In this document: positions 1 through 9,653 of the stretch, piece after piece
Position numbering within the stretch: position 1 is the stretch's first letter
Layout of the letters: each line of letters opens with the position of its first letter
Notes under the pieces: generated by a model
Databases searched by the model: none
What the model saw: the letters and a program-made list of their open reading frames with translations, nothing else
What the model was told of the DNA's origin: nothing
Translations under genes and position numbers: made by a program
Assembly (NCBI RefSeq): GCF_006569185.2
Contig: NZ_VIGC02000008.1
Coordinates: 153,834-217,833 of the forward strand
Reading direction: 5' to 3'
Length of the DNA: 64,000 nucleotides
From: Litorilinea aerophila
Lineage (GTDB): Bacteria; Chloroflexota; Anaerolineae; Caldilineales; Caldilineaceae

Positions 1-45
1 ACCGGTGAAGGAACCAGAACAGCGGAGACGCGGAGGAAAGGCGCT

Positions 46-1470
46 TTGAAATATCACCTGATCACCCTGGGATGTCCCAAGAACAAAGTCGACAGCGACG
101 GCATGGAGATGCTGTTGCGGGGGGCGGACTTCGCCGCCACCGACTCTGCCCGGGATGCGGACGTCCTGATCGTCAACACCTGTGGCTTTCTGGAGGCGGC
201 CAAGGAGGAATCCATCTCCGTCCTGAGCCAGCTGGCCCGGCGCAAACGGCGCAACCAGATCCTGATCGCGGCCGGCTGCCTGGCCCAGCGCAACGGCCAG
301 GAAGTGCTGGCCCGGGTGCCCCGGGTGGACGGCCTGCTGGGTACCCGCCGCTGGATGGAGGTGGTCTCCCTCATCCAGCGCATCCGCAGCAACGGCCGGC
401 GCCAGCTCCAGCGCTATGACCTGCTGGGGGAAGGGGAGTGGCCGGTGCCCGCCCTGCTGGACGATCCCGACAGCCCCTACCAGGCGCCCGTCCCCCGGCC
501 CCCCGTGGCCGGCGGCAGCGCCTACCTGAAGATCTCCGACGGCTGCAACGCGCCCTGTGCCTTCTGCACCATCCCCTCCTTCAAGGGCAAGCTGCGCAGC
601 CGTCCCCTGGAAGCCCTGGTGGACGAGGCCAACGCCCTGGTGGCCGCCGGCGCCCGGGAGCTGGTGATCGTGGCCCAGGACACCACCGACTATGGCCGGG
701 ACTGGGGCGAGCCCAACAGCCTGCCCCGCCTGCTCACGACCCTCTGCCAGCGCACCAGCCAGGAGCTGCGCTGGATTCGCCTCATGTACGCCTACCCGGG
801 CCACGTGAGCGACGAGCTCATTGAGGTCATGGCCACCCAGCCCAAGATTGTCCCCTACCTGGACATGCCCCTCCAGCACGGCGACCCCCGTACCCTGCGA
901 CGTATGCGTCGCCCCAGTCGCCTGGAGATGGTCTACGACCACATCGAGAAGCTGCGGGCAGCCATGCCCGACATCGCCCTGCGCACCACCTTCATCGTGG
1001 GCTATCCGGGCGAGACCGAGGAAGAGTTCCAGGGGCTGCTGGACTTCGTGGAGGCCATCCAGTTTGACAAGGTGGGCGCCTTCCGCTTCAGCCCGGAGCC
1101 GGGGACGCCGGCCGCCACCCTGCCCGACCCGGTGCCGGAGGAGGTGAAGGAGGAGCGCTACGCCCGCCTGATGGAGCTGCAACAGCCCATCAGCCTGCGC
1201 AAGAATCAGGCCCAGGTGGGCCGGCAGTTGACCATTCTGGTGGAAGGGGAAGGGGAGATTGCCGACAGCGGCGAGCCGCTGCTGCTGGGCCGCAGCTACC
1301 GGGACGCGCCCGAGGTGGACGGGTTGGTGCTGGTGCCGGGGGTGAAGGGGGTCCCGGCTGGGGAGATGATCGATGTCTACATCAACGGCGCCATGGAGTA
1401 CGACCTGGTGGGGGAACCGCTGGTGGTGGAGACCTTCTCCAGCACCCGGGATACCATTCAGCTGCTTTGA
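46..1470 (+). CDS. rimO: Ribosomal protein uS12 methylthiotransferase RimO
   Basis: Radical-SAM enzyme that adds a beta-methylthio group to the conserved Asp of ribosomal protein S12. The 474-residue protein has the whole family layout. An N-terminal UPF0004 domain carries Cys10 (LGCPKNKVDS), Cys46 (NTCGF) and Cys78 for the auxiliary 4Fe-4S cluster. The radical-SAM CxxxCxxC motif follows at Cys167, Cys171 and Cys174 (CNAPCAFC), and a C-terminal TRAM-type domain covers roughly 400-470. The LGCPKN motif separates RimO from MiaB. The start is TTG, chosen because a GAGGAAAG ribosome site lies just upstream and the family N-terminus begins here. Any upstream operon partner is outside the window. 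Confidence 0.96.
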   Translation: MKYHLITLGCPKNKVDSDGMEMLLRGADFAATDSARDADVLIVNTCGFLEAAKEESISVLSQLARRKRRNQILIAAGCLAQRNGQEVLARVPRVDGLLGTRRWMEVVSLIQRIRSNGRRQLQRYDLLGEGEWPVPALLDDPDSPYQAPVPRPPVAGGSAYLKISDGCNAPCAFCTIPSFKGKLRSRPLEALVDEANALVAAGARELVIVAQDTTDYGRDWGEPNSLPRLLTTLCQRTSQELRWIRLMYAYPGHVSDELIEVMATQPKIVPYLDMPLQHGDPRTLRRMRRPSRLEMVYDHIEKLRAAMPDIALRTTFIVGYPGETEEEFQGLLDFVEAIQFDKVGAFRFSPEPGTPAATLPDPVPEEVKEERYARLMELQQPISLRKNQAQVGRQLTILVEGEGEIADSGEPLLLGRSYRDAPEVDGLVLVPGVKGVPAGEMIDVYINGAMEYDLVGEPLVVETFSSTRDTIQLL

Positions 1471-1491
1471 CGGTCAGTTGCTTTGACGGCC

Positions 1492-2163
1492 TCAGCCGAA
1501 CCAGCCCCGCCGCCTGCGCTGCTGCCGCTGGAGCTGCACCAGTTGGGCCACCTGCTGTTGCAGGGCCGCCACGGTGCTCTCCAGGGCACGCAGGCGGCTT
1601 TCCATCCGCTCTTTGCGCGTCTCTTCCCGCCGCTGATACTCGGCCAGAACCCGCTCCAACTCCAGCATCCGTTCCCGCAGTTTGCGATTCTCGTCCTTCA
1701 GATTAAAATTGTCCTGGACGACGACGCCCAGCATGTCCCGCACGGCGGACTGGCCGTTGAGGACGGCCTGCTGGCTTCGGGCGATGGTGTTGAGCAGGTT
1801 GTTGACCGCTTCGGGAAGCTCCTGGGCGTCCACCGCCAGGCTGGCGACGGAGCGGGCGGGCAGGTTGGCCCCGTCCACCTGGAGGGGGGGCGTCAGGTAG
1901 CGGCTGATCTGTTCATCGTCGTAGCCCTGGGCCAGCAACTTCTGCACGGTCACCAGCGCGGCCACGTCGGCGCTGGTGAAGCGGGGCTCCTCCTCTTCGT
2001 CCACGCGCACGCCCAGGTACCGGGCGAAGCGGCGGCTCAAGCGCTGGAGGGTATCCGGCGAAAGGTGCAGGTGGCTGGCCACCTCGGCGAAGGTGAAAAA
2101 CACCTGCTCCGGGATCGGCTCCTGGGGGATGGGTTCCTGGGAAGATCGGTTTTGTTCAACCAT
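1492..2163 (-). CDS. MerR-like helix-turn-helix protein with C-terminal coiled coil
   Basis: About 223 residues from the ATG at 2163; the frame is open further upstream but that part is low-complexity. Residues about 20-70 form a MerR-type winged helix (FFTFAEVASHLHLSPDTLQ, then a second helix leading to YDDEQISRYL). A long C-terminal half is rich in Leu, Glu, Arg and Gln heptads (LKDENRKLRERMLELERVL and beyond), a predicted coiled coil ending in a basic QRQQRRRRGWFG tail. No effector domain is visible, so it may be a DNA-binding or chromosome-associated protein rather than a ligand-sensing MerR regulator. It converges on rimO with a gap of about 20 bp. Confidence 0.75.
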   Translation of the reverse strand: MVEQNRSSQEPIPQEPIPEQVFFTFAEVASHLHLSPDTLQRLSRRFARYLGVRVDEEEEPRFTSADVAALVTVQKLLAQGYDDEQISRYLTPPLQVDGANLPARSVASLAVDAQELPEAVNNLLNTIARSQQAVLNGQSAVRDMLGVVVQDNFNLKDENRKLRERMLELERVLAEYQRREETRKERMESRLRALESTVAALQQQVAQLVQLQRQQRRRRGWFG

Positions 2164-2350
2164 GGCCTTGAAACCCCGTGTGCAGGACGACTCCACGCTG
2201 CCGGACCGGCGCCGGCCGGACAGGCCCACGTCTGCCCGGCCCTGGGCAACGGAGCCCGATCAACCCGGGCGGAAACCCGGCGGAAACGCCCGCCGGAACG
2301 AAAAGTGAAAGCGGCCGGATTTCCGCCCCGGTGTGTATGCCAGATCGGAC

Positions 2351-2692
2351 TCAGTCTTCCACCACGCGCCAGGTGGTATCGACCGTATCGGAGTCGTCGT
2401 CCGGGTAGGTCGGTCTGGAGCGGTTGCCGTAATAGGCGCGATAGAGGGCATCGGCGGGGGCCATCTGCACAAACAGCCGGGCGGCCAGGATCAAGAGGGC
2501 CAGGTCGTCAAAGGGCATGCCCGGCAACAGGTCGATGGGGGAAAGCCAGTAGACCATGGCCAACACGGGCAACAGCAGCTTCAACATGGTCGGCACCGCC
2601 GGGTCCCACAGTAAGCGCCAGGCCACGCCCAGATCCCGTAAAATGGCTGTCAGATTCCAACCGCCGGAACGAAAACTCGGATTGCTGCGCAT
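2351..2692 (-). CDS. DUF1232 (YkvA-like) small membrane protein
   Basis: 113 residues from the ATG at 2692, chosen because AAGGAG lies about nine bases upstream; an in-frame extension upstream lacks such a site. The core has the DUF1232 signature, a hydrophobic helix followed by YWLSPIDLLPG and then DDLALLILAARLF. This family consists of small one- or two-helix membrane proteins of unknown biochemical role. The C-terminus is acidic (YPDDDSDTVDTTW). A good promoter lies directly upstream on the same strand at 2730-2758. Confidence 0.85.
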   Translation of the reverse strand: MRSNPSFRSGGWNLTAILRDLGVAWRLLWDPAVPTMLKLLLPVLAMVYWLSPIDLLPGMPFDDLALLILAARLFVQMAPADALYRAYYGNRSRPTYPDDDSDTVDTTWRVVED

Positions 2693-2729
2693 GGTGGTTG
2701 TCTCCTTATCAAATCTTTGGACTGAATTC

Positions 2730-2758
2730 AGTATAGCCAATATTCAAACGGCTGACAA
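2730..2758 (-). promoter_or_regulatory. Sigma70-type promoter of the DUF1232 gene
   Basis: Read on the minus strand: TTGTCA (2758-2753), 17-bp spacer, TATACT (2735-2730). The predicted transcript start is near 2723, about 30 nt before the ATG at 2692. Confidence 0.65.
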
Positions 2759-2810
2759 CTGAGCGTTCCATTCGCCCTTCATCTCACAATTTGCCTGACC
2801 CTTTCTGCCC

Positions 2811-4331
2811 ATGCCTACCACCACCCAGATGTTGGCCAACTATCCAGACATCCTCCTCTACGCCCTGGCGGAGCTGCGGGGGGCGCTGCTGGATGCGGCC
2901 GAGACCCGGGAGCAGAAGATCGAGCTGCTGGCCGCCCAGGTCACCGACCCCACCTCGGTCCAGATGGCCTACGAGGAAGTGGTGGAGTATGCCGCCGAAA
3001 GCAAGGAGGCCATCGAAACCTTGCTGAAGGAGAGCGGCGAGATGGTGGAGGCCCAGTTCTGCCGCCAGTATGGCAGCATCCGCCAGATGGGGCCGGCCAA
3101 GCTGGAGCGGGAGATGCCCTGGCTCTACCCCCAGAACGTGGCCGAGCTCCTCTACTACTACGGGCTCATCGGCCGGGGCTTCAAAGGCACCGGCCAGAAC
3201 GCCCATACCATCATCTACGTACCTTCCGACGTGGTGCCCTGGCTCCCCCATCCCCAGAACCCCGCCCAACAGGACGGGCTCCCGGTCCAGCCGGTGCCGC
3301 CGCCTCCCCAGTCCCGCACCCTCCTGGCCGACGACAGCTTCCTGGAGGACATGGGCTCTTTCCTGGGCTTCCTCCACACCGAGGGGCTGGGCCTGACGGC
3401 CGAGGGCCCGGATCCCGCTGACATCGACCGGTTTGTGGGGCGCCTGTTGGTGCCCTTTAGCGCCGATGTGCCGGACCTGAACATTCGGCTGGCCCTGTTG
3501 TTGCACCTGGCCAACCGGCTGGGCTGGCTACGCCGGGGCGAAGATGGCCGCGTCCACCTCACGGGCAACCGGGTGCGGGCCTTTTTGGAAGGTACCCGGG
3601 CCGAGCAGCGGCAGGCCCTGTGGGAAGCCTGGCGCACCTCCCCCGAGTGGAACGACCTCTGCCGGACGCCCGGGCTGGAGTGTACCGAGACGGGCAACTG
3701 GCGCAACGACCCCTGCCAGACCCGGGAGGCGGTGCTGCGGCTGCTGGCCCTCCTGCAGCCGGGCGCCTGGTACAGCCAGGCCACGGTCATTGAGGCCATT
3801 CGCCAGGTGGAGCCGGACTTCCAGCGGCCCACGGGCAACTACGACACCTGGTACATCCGCAGTACCGATACGCAGGAGTTCTTGAAAGGTTTCGAGCAGT
3901 GGGATCGGGTGGAAGGGGCGCTGCTGCGGTTTCTCTTCCGGGGTCCGCTCCACTGGCTCCACGTGTTGGACCTGGCCGAACCTTCGGCCGGCGACGACCT
4001 GTTGATCTCCCTGAACCCCTGGGGCGCCCGCTGGTTGGGCCTGGACGTCCCCCAGCCCCACGAACCGCCCCGCCATCCCCTGACCGTGGGGGAGGACTTC
4101 CGCATCACCCTGCCCCTGGGCACGCCCCTGCTGGACCGCTTTCGGGTGGAGCGGTTTGCCAACTGGGAGGCCAGCTACCCCCAGTTCGTCTACCAGATCA
4201 CCCAGCGCAGCCTCAAACGGGCAGCGGCCGAAGGCATCCACACCGGCCAGATCCTCCAATTCCTGCGCAGCCGCAGCCGCACCCTGCCGGAGCGGGTCGT
4301 CCAGGCGCTGGAGCGCTTTCAGGGGCGGTGA
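2811..4331 (+). CDS. Helicase-associated-domain protein without a helicase motor
   Basis: 506 residues. The C-terminal 45 residues (YQITQRSLKRAAAEGIHTG, then ILQFLRSRSRTLPERVVQAL) match the end of the XPB/Ssl2-like helicase-associated domain (Helicase_C_3 type), where a 'TprSLrrAlaaGl...ILdfLe..s' pattern is usual. The N-terminal 130 residues look like winged-helix modules (VAELLYYYGLIGRGF, then TIIYVPSDVV). No Walker A, DEAD box or other helicase motif is present, so it is the accessory fold alone. Function unknown; a DNA-binding or repair role is inference. No clear ribosome site precedes the ATG at 2811; the next in-frame ATG is at 2829. Confidence 0.7.
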   Translation: MPTTTQMLANYPDILLYALAELRGALLDAAETREQKIELLAAQVTDPTSVQMAYEEVVEYAAESKEAIETLLKESGEMVEAQFCRQYGSIRQMGPAKLEREMPWLYPQNVAELLYYYGLIGRGFKGTGQNAHTIIYVPSDVVPWLPHPQNPAQQDGLPVQPVPPPPQSRTLLADDSFLEDMGSFLGFLHTEGLGLTAEGPDPADIDRFVGRLLVPFSADVPDLNIRLALLLHLANRLGWLRRGEDGRVHLTGNRVRAFLEGTRAEQRQALWEAWRTSPEWNDLCRTPGLECTETGNWRNDPCQTREAVLRLLALLQPGAWYSQATVIEAIRQVEPDFQRPTGNYDTWYIRSTDTQEFLKGFEQWDRVEGALLRFLFRGPLHWLHVLDLAEPSAGDDLLISLNPWGARWLGLDVPQPHEPPRHPLTVGEDFRITLPLGTPLLDRFRVERFANWEASYPQFVYQITQRSLKRAAAEGIHTGQILQFLRSRSRTLPERVVQALERFQGR

Positions 4332-4608
4332 GGGATCCTCGTAAATGGTGCACAATTCCAGCTTGTGTTTGTGTAGATGAAGCACTGCATGAAACCATGG
4401 CCGGCCTTGGGCCGATGATTTCAATCATCGGCCGACACATCCCAAGTGCGTTGAAACGCACTCCACGGCGCGGATTGTACCCGGCTTAAATCCGCTTTCC
4501 ACGGATTTTCTGCTCCAGCGAGGCATTTCTATGCCTCCTCATCGGGCGGATGGATGTGCCACGGTTGAATGTGGCCCTACCTCGAGTGGCCGGGGGTGTT
4601 GGCGCCCC
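4332..4608. other. Intergenic region with a 10-bp hairpin
   Basis: No coding sequence is supported between the helicase-associated-domain gene and the sod terminator. A near-perfect stem-loop lies at 4410-4433 (GGCCGATGAT, loop TTCA, complementary arm). It is not followed by a T tract, so a simple intrinsic terminator is not shown. Confidence 0.5.
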
Positions 4609-4640
4609 AAAAAAAAGGACCGGCCAGGTCGGCCGGTCCT
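4609..4640 (-). terminator. Intrinsic terminator of sod
   Basis: On the minus strand, stem GGACCGGCC (4639-4631) pairs with its complement at 4625-4617 around a 5-nt loop and is followed by eight T residues (4616-4609). It begins about 40 nt past the sod stop codon. Confidence 0.85.
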
Positions 4641-4679
4641 CCTTGGGTTTCGTCCTGCGTCGGGGCGGATGGTTCGCCC

Positions 4680-5291
4680 TTACTTCTTGGCGGCTGCGTA
4701 GTTCTTGGCCACCGCATCCCAGTTGACCACGTTCCACCAGGCCGCGATGTAGTCCGGCCGGCGGTTCTGGTAGTGCAGGTAGTAGGCGTGCTCCCACACG
4801 TCCAACCCCAGGATGGGCGTGTCACCATCCATGTAGGGGCTGTCCTGGTTGGCGGTGCTGTAGACGGCCAGGCTGCCATCGGGCTTGACCACCAGCCAGG
4901 CCCAGCCGCTGCCGAAGCGGGTGGCCGCCGCGGTGCTGAACTGCTCCTTGAAGGCGGCGAAGCTGCCAAAGGCCTTGTTGATGGCATCGGCCAGCTCCCC
5001 GCTGGGCTCGCCGCCCCCGTTGGGGCTCATAATCTCCCAGAAGAGGTTGTGGTTGGCGTAGCCGCCCCCGTTGTTGCGGACCGTGGTGCGGATGTTCTCG
5101 GGGATCTGATTGATATTCCGCAGGATCTCCTCGATGCTCTTGTTCTCCCACTCCGTCCCCGCGATGGCGTTGTTCAGGTTGTTCGTGTAGGCACCATGGT
5201 GCTTGTCGTGGTGAATCTCCATGGTGCGGGCGTCGATGTGGGGTTCCAATGCGTTGGTGGGGTATGGGAGATCGGGCAGTTGAAAAGCCAT
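4680..5291 (-). CDS. sodA: Superoxide dismutase, Mn/Fe family
   Basis: 203 residues. Disproportionates superoxide to oxygen and hydrogen peroxide, normally in the cytoplasm. The family landmarks are all there: the N-terminal motif [20 protein letters not shown] with metal-binding His, then HHDKHH, NHNLFWE (second His), GSGWAWLVV, and the C-terminal [18 protein letters not shown] carrying the last Asp and His ligands. The GSGWAWL context and Gly-rich segment fit a Mn-preferring or cambialistic enzyme; metal choice cannot be read with certainty. The ATG at 5291 is preceded by TAAGGAGGA; the open frame upstream of it is not part of the protein. Monocistronic, with its own promoter and terminator. 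Confidence 0.95.
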   Translation of the reverse strand: MAFQLPDLPYPTNALEPHIDARTMEIHHDKHHGAYTNNLNNAIAGTEWENKSIEEILRNINQIPENIRTTVRNNGGGYANHNLFWEIMSPNGGGEPSGELADAINKAFGSFAAFKEQFSTAAATRFGSGWAWLVVKPDGSLAVYSTANQDSPYMDGDTPILGLDVWEHAYYLHYQNRRPDYIAAWWNVVNWDAVAKNYAAAKK

Positions 5292-5503
5292 GATAGTCCT
5301 CCTTACTGGTGAATGGATCGAATGAGCCTGATAAGCGGTCCTAAAGACACAGGACACGTGGTAATGGCAGAAAAGGCAGGGGAACCCGCCGTCGCCCGTC
5401 CAGGCCAGGTAGACAGCGCCCTCACGACGGAGGGGGTACAGATGCGCCCCCGGGGACGCTGGCGGGCATGCCCACTGCGCCCTTTCGCTTATCAACAGAA
5501 TCA

Positions 5504-5512
5504 ATTATACCA
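5504..5512 (-). promoter_or_regulatory. Extended -10 promoter for sod
   Basis: TGGTATAAT on the minus strand (5512-5504) is a perfect extended -10 element. No good -35 box is present. The implied leader is about 200 nt. Confidence 0.45.
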
Positions 5513-5633
5513 CCTGAACGGACTCCAGGCCGTAAAACAGTATACAAACTGGAAAGGTTCCCGTCAAAGGCCTGGGCCTTGACCACCCAATGCCTGTGTC
5601 CGTCCGCCTCGGACCACGCCGGTGGCCCCGGCT

Positions 5634-6713
5634 TCACTCGGGCAGCAGGGTGATGAGGGTGACCTGGGGGCGGGCCCCCAGCCGTACGGGGATGCCCTCG
5701 CCCACGCCCCGAGTGATGTAGACGTGGGTCTTGCCCCGTTGCAGGTAGCCGGATACCTGGTGGCGGGAGAGGTGCAGGGACTGGGTGTGGGCAGCGCCCA
5801 GCCAGGGCAGCACAATCTGCCCGCCATGGGTATGCCCGGCCAGGATCACGTCCGCCCGGGCGCTTTCGGGATCGACCAGGATGTCCGGGTTATGACTCAG
5901 CAACAGGACGGGCGCGTCGTCCGGGATGCCGCCAAGGGCCTGCCGCAGGTCCGGCTTGCCTTCCACCACGTCGTCCACGCCCGCGATGTAGAGATCCACG
6001 CCATCCGCCCGGCCCACGTGGTGGGTCAGGTGGACGAAGCGGTTGTGGAGGACATGGATGTTGCGGGAAGCCAGCACCTGTTCCAGCCGGGAGACGTCGT
6101 TGCGCCCGCTCCGCTTCATGTCCAGGGGCGTGTCCAGGAAGAAGCGCCCGAAGCGCACCAGCTCTTCCACCGACGCCAGGGCCCGGTGGCGGCGGCGACC
6201 TTCGTGGCCGTTGCGCTGGATGGCCGCACAGTAGTTCTGCCAGCTCTGGCTGAGCAGGGTACGGTGGCTGTAGCGGCTGTAGTCGTGGTTGCCGAAGACG
6301 GCGTATCCCCCCAGCCGCGGGGGCGGCAGCCGATCCAGCAGGTCCATCAGGTTGGGCAGGCCGTTGTCGTGGTGCAGGAAGTCCCCGGTATGCACGAAGA
6401 GGTCATATTCCAGGCCTCGGCAGAGGCGCTGGATGCTCTCGGTTTTGGCCTGCTCCCGCCAGTTGCGCCCCTGGTAGTGGGTGTCGGAGATGTGTAGGAT
6501 GCGGAGGCCCTGCCTGGGCAGGCGGTTTTGGGTGCCCGGCAGGCGAATGGTCAGCCGGTCCAGCCGCACATGGAGCGGCTCGTGGAAGAGGGCGTAGCTG
6601 GCCACGCCCGCGCCTAGCCCGGCCAGGATCCCCACGCCGTTCCAAAGCTGCTGACGAAAGCGCGCGTCCTGCCAGAGGGCAGGTAGCTGACGTGCCAAAG
6701 TTCCCAAGGTCAT
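5634..6713 (-). CDS. Membrane-anchored metallophosphoesterase (YkuE/YaeI-like)
   Basis: 359 residues. One N-terminal membrane helix (about 26-44, GVGILAGLGAGVASYALF) precedes a calcineurin-type phosphoesterase domain with metal-binding motifs in the expected order: ISDTHYQ (DxH), HTGDFL (GD), FGNHDY (GNHD), LSHNPD and GHTHGGQ. This layout is that of the YkuE/YaeI family, whose characterised members hydrolyse lipid-linked phosphates such as UDP-diacylglucosamine; the substrate here is not known. The ATG at 6713 follows a GGAGA site. The gene is divergent from transketolase. Confidence 0.88.
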   Translation of the reverse strand: MTLGTLARQLPALWQDARFRQQLWNGVGILAGLGAGVASYALFHEPLHVRLDRLTIRLPGTQNRLPRQGLRILHISDTHYQGRNWREQAKTESIQRLCRGLEYDLFVHTGDFLHHDNGLPNLMDLLDRLPPPRLGGYAVFGNHDYSRYSHRTLLSQSWQNYCAAIQRNGHEGRRRHRALASVEELVRFGRFFLDTPLDMKRSGRNDVSRLEQVLASRNIHVLHNRFVHLTHHVGRADGVDLYIAGVDDVVEGKPDLRQALGGIPDDAPVLLLSHNPDILVDPESARADVILAGHTHGGQIVLPWLGAAHTQSLHLSRHQVSGYLQRGKTHVYITRGVGEGIPVRLGARPQVTLITLLPE

Positions 6714-7088
6714 GGTCTTCTCCGTCGCTCAAAGTTCAGGTCATCAGACTCTGGGACCAGCCCAGACCCTGGACACGACCCAAGGGAAGATGGTACAGCA
6801 AAAGCCGGGCAGCGCCAAATATGTCCGCTCGGGACAGGAACGGAGGTGGCTCCCCGGGCGCAGGCCCATGGACAGGTGTCAAGTTGACAATACCCTGCGA
6901 ACGGGCGAAAATGTAGGCCAGTTTGGGCCTGCCCGGCCCCGGGACGAACGGCCATCGGCGCCAGGTGGCATCCTGGCTTGCTCCGCCAATCTGGTTTTTT
7001 CGGATTCGTAGATGCCCACCGCGCGCTTCGGATAGATGTTGCTGTCGTGTCACGCTCTCACCTGAATTCAAGCTGAGGATAAACCATC
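6714..7088. other. Divergent intergenic region between phosphoesterase and transketolase
   Basis: 375 bp without a supportable gene. Promoters for both flanking genes should lie here, but I see no pair of boxes good enough to assign. Confidence 0.4.
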
Positions 7089-9149
7089 ATGACTTTTGCA
7101 GCGGCTTTACAAGGGAAGACTCTGGATCGGGATTTTGAAACCAAGGCCGTCAACACCATCCGGATGTTGGCTGCGGACGCGGTGCAGCAGGCCAATTCCG
7201 GCCACCCGGGCATGCCCATGGGCATGGCCCAGGCAGCCTTCGTGCTCTGGACCCGCTACCTGCGCTACAACCCCACCAACCCCCACTGGCCCAACCGGGA
7301 TCGCTTCGTGCTCAGCGCGGGCCACGGCTCCATGCTCCTCTACGCGCTCCTCTACCTGACGGGCTACGACCTGCCCCTGGAGGAGCTCAAGAATTTCCGC
7401 CAGTGGGGGAGCAAGACGCCCGGCCACCCCGAGTATGGCCACACGCCAGGGGTGGAGACCACCACAGGTCCCCTGGGGCAGGGCTTCGCCAACGGCGTGG
7501 GCATGGCCCTGGCCACCCACTGGCTGGCCCAGCGCTTCAACCGGCCGGGTTACAACATCGTGGACCACCACATCTACGCCATTGTCTCCGATGGCGACCT
7601 GATGGAGGGTATCGCCAGCGAAGCGGCCAGCCTGGCCGGCCACCTGAAGTTGGGGCGCCTCATCTACCTCTACGACGACAACCACATCACCATCGACGGC
7701 TCCACCGAAGTGGCCTACACGGAAGATTGGGCCAAACGCTTCGAAGCCTACGGCTGGCATGTTCAAAAGGTGGATGGCCTGGACGGCGAGGCGGTGGCCC
7801 AGGCCATCGAAGCCGCGCAGGCCGATCCCCGGCCCAGCATCATCGGCTGCCGCACGGTGATCGGCTACGGCAGCCCCAACAAGGCCGGCACCTCCAAGGT
7901 CCATGGCGAGGCCCTGGGCGAGGACGAGCTGAAGCGCACCAAGGAGAATCTGGGCTGGCCCCTGGAGCCCCGCTTCTACGTCCCCGACGACGTGCTCCAA
8001 TTCTTCCGCCAGGCCGTGCCCCGGGGCCAGGAGCTGGAGGCAGAACACCAGGCCCTGCTGGAGGCCTACAGCCGGGAATACCCGGCGGAGGCGGCCGAGT
8101 ACCGGCAGTTCATGGCCGGGGAGTTGCCCGAAGGCTGGCAGGAGAGCATCCCGCCCTTCCCCGCGGGCAAAGCCGTGGCCACCCGCAACGCCAGCGGCGC
8201 GGTGATCAACGCCCTGGCCAAGGCCATCCCCAACCTGATCGGCGGCAGTGCGGACCTGGCCGGCAGCAACAAGACCACCATCGATGGCTCGCCCTTCCTG
8301 GCGCCCGGCGACTACAGCGGCCGTAACATCCACTTCGGCGTGCGGGAACATGGCATGGCCGGCATCCTCAACGGCATGGCCCTCCACGGCGGCGTGATTC
8401 CCTACGGCGGCACCTTCCTGGTCTTCAGCGACTACGCCCGGCCCAGCATGCGCCTGGCCGCGCTGATGGGCATCCGGGTCATCTACGTCATGACCCACGA
8501 CAGCATCGGCCTGGGGGAGGACGGCCCGACCCACCAGCCCATCGAACACCTGGCCGCGCTGCGGGCCATCCCCAACATGACGGTGATCCGCCCGGCCGAC
8601 GCCAACGAGACCATCTACGCCTGGATTGCAGCCCTGCAGAACACCCAGGGCCCCACCGTCCTGGCCCTCACCCGGCAGAACCTGCCCGTCTACGACCGGG
8701 CCGCCGAGGGGCTGGGCGAGGCGTCCGGCCTGCTGCGGGGTGGCTACGTCTTCTTCGAACAGGCGGAGGATGGCCTGGACCTGGTGCTCATCAGCACCGG
8801 CAGCGAGGTGGATATCGCCTACCAGGCGGCCAAAGCCCTGGCCGCGGAGGGGGTGGGCGTCCGGGTGGTGAGCCTGCCTTCGTGGGAGCTCTTCCAGAAG
8901 CAGGAGGAGGCCTACCGCCAGCAGGTGCTGCCGCCGGGCGTGCCCCGGCTGGCCATCGAGGCCGCCACACCCTTTGGCTGGGAACGCTGGGTGGGCAACG
9001 ACAAGAGCCGGGGCGACATCATCGGCATTGACCACTTCGGCGCCAGCGCACCCTACCAGCGGATCTACCAGGAGTTCGGCCTCACGCCGGAGCGTCTGGC
9101 GGAGCGGGCGCGCCAGCTCCTGGCCCAGTCCCAGCCCAGCCGGGCCTAA
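7089..9149 (+). CDS. tkt: Transketolase
   Basis: 686 residues, usual length. Thiamine-diphosphate enzyme of the non-oxidative pentose phosphate pathway that transfers two-carbon units between sugar phosphates in the cytoplasm. N-terminal [30 protein letters not shown] and the cofactor motif [13 protein letters not shown] are visible, then the pyrimidine-binding region with [15 protein letters not shown] and [20 protein letters not shown], which carry the catalytic Glu and substrate-binding His. The ATG follows a TGAGGA site. The next gene starts ten bases after the stop codon, so the locus reads into DUF6391, holA and recF. Confidence 0.97.
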   Translation: MTFAAALQGKTLDRDFETKAVNTIRMLAADAVQQANSGHPGMPMGMAQAAFVLWTRYLRYNPTNPHWPNRDRFVLSAGHGSMLLYALLYLTGYDLPLEELKNFRQWGSKTPGHPEYGHTPGVETTTGPLGQGFANGVGMALATHWLAQRFNRPGYNIVDHHIYAIVSDGDLMEGIASEAASLAGHLKLGRLIYLYDDNHITIDGSTEVAYTEDWAKRFEAYGWHVQKVDGLDGEAVAQAIEAAQADPRPSIIGCRTVIGYGSPNKAGTSKVHGEALGEDELKRTKENLGWPLEPRFYVPDDVLQFFRQAVPRGQELEAEHQALLEAYSREYPAEAAEYRQFMAGELPEGWQESIPPFPAGKAVATRNASGAVINALAKAIPNLIGGSADLAGSNKTTIDGSPFLAPGDYSGRNIHFGVREHGMAGILNGMALHGGVIPYGGTFLVFSDYARPSMRLAALMGIRVIYVMTHDSIGLGEDGPTHQPIEHLAALRAIPNMTVIRPADANETIYAWIAALQNTQGPTVLALTRQNLPVYDRAAEGLGEASGLLRGGYVFFEQAEDGLDLVLISTGSEVDIAYQAAKALAAEGVGVRVVSLPSWELFQKQEEAYRQQVLPPGVPRLAIEAATPFGWERWVGNDKSRGDIIGIDHFGASAPYQRIYQEFGLTPERLAERARQLLAQSQPSRA

Positions 9150-9158
9150 GCACTATCC

Positions 9159-9653
9159 ATGCTGACTCTGCTTACTGACCTGGTCCGTCGGACCCGCCAG
9201 CACCATGCCATTGAGCACGCCACCATCCATCTGTTGGCGGCCCGCTTTCCCCAGCGCCAGTTCAGCGGCTTCAGCGACCCGGCGGGTTTTACCATCTACG
9301 GCGACGTGACCACCTTCGATGTCCAGCGCGCGGTGGGGGACGCCCTTCTGCGGCTGCAGGCGGGCGAGCAGGAGCTGGCCATTCACCCCAACTGTGGCAC
9401 CAACCTGGCCGCCAGCGGCGTGCTGGTGACCCTGGTGGCCCTGCTGGCCGCGAACAGCCGGCGGGGCCACCTGGAACGTTTCAGCGTGACCCTGAGCCTG
9501 GTCCTCCTGACCCTGGCCATCTCCCGTCCTCTGGGCTTCCGGCTTCAGGAATACACCACCCTGGCCAATGTCGCCGACCGCTGGGTGGCCGAGGTGCGCC
9601 CGCTCCGCCTGGGCTCCATGCCGGCCCATCGGGTGCTCTTCGATTCGAGATGA
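9159..9653 (+). CDS. DUF6391 membrane protein
   Basis: 164 residues with the DUF6391 signature near the N-terminus (QHHAIEHATIHLL) and a second conserved motif AIHPNCGTNLAASG. Two hydrophobic helices follow (about 90-106 and 115-130), so it is probably membrane-embedded. The His/Glu/Cys residues hint at metal binding, but no function is established for the family. It overlaps holA by four bases (ATGA), so the two are translationally coupled. Confidence 0.75.
   Translation: MLTLLTDLVRRTRQHHAIEHATIHLLAARFPQRQFSGFSDPAGFTIYGDVTTFDVQRAVGDALLRLQAGEQELAIHPNCGTNLAASGVLVTLVALLAANSRRGHLERFSVTLSLVLLTLAISRPLGFRLQEYTTLANVADRWVAEVRPLRLGSMPAHRVLFDSR

Noticed and set aside
1464..1489. Short direct repeat GCTTTGACGG twice at the end of rimO
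   Set aside because: Ten bases, 16 apart, with no further copies or structure; likely chance or a small slip duplication.
4410..4433. Intrinsic terminator after the helicase-associated-domain gene
   Set aside because: A good stem-loop, but without the T run needed to call it a terminator.
7107..9035. Minus-strand open frame of about 642 codons
   Set aside because: Exact antisense of transketolase, which has full family motifs.
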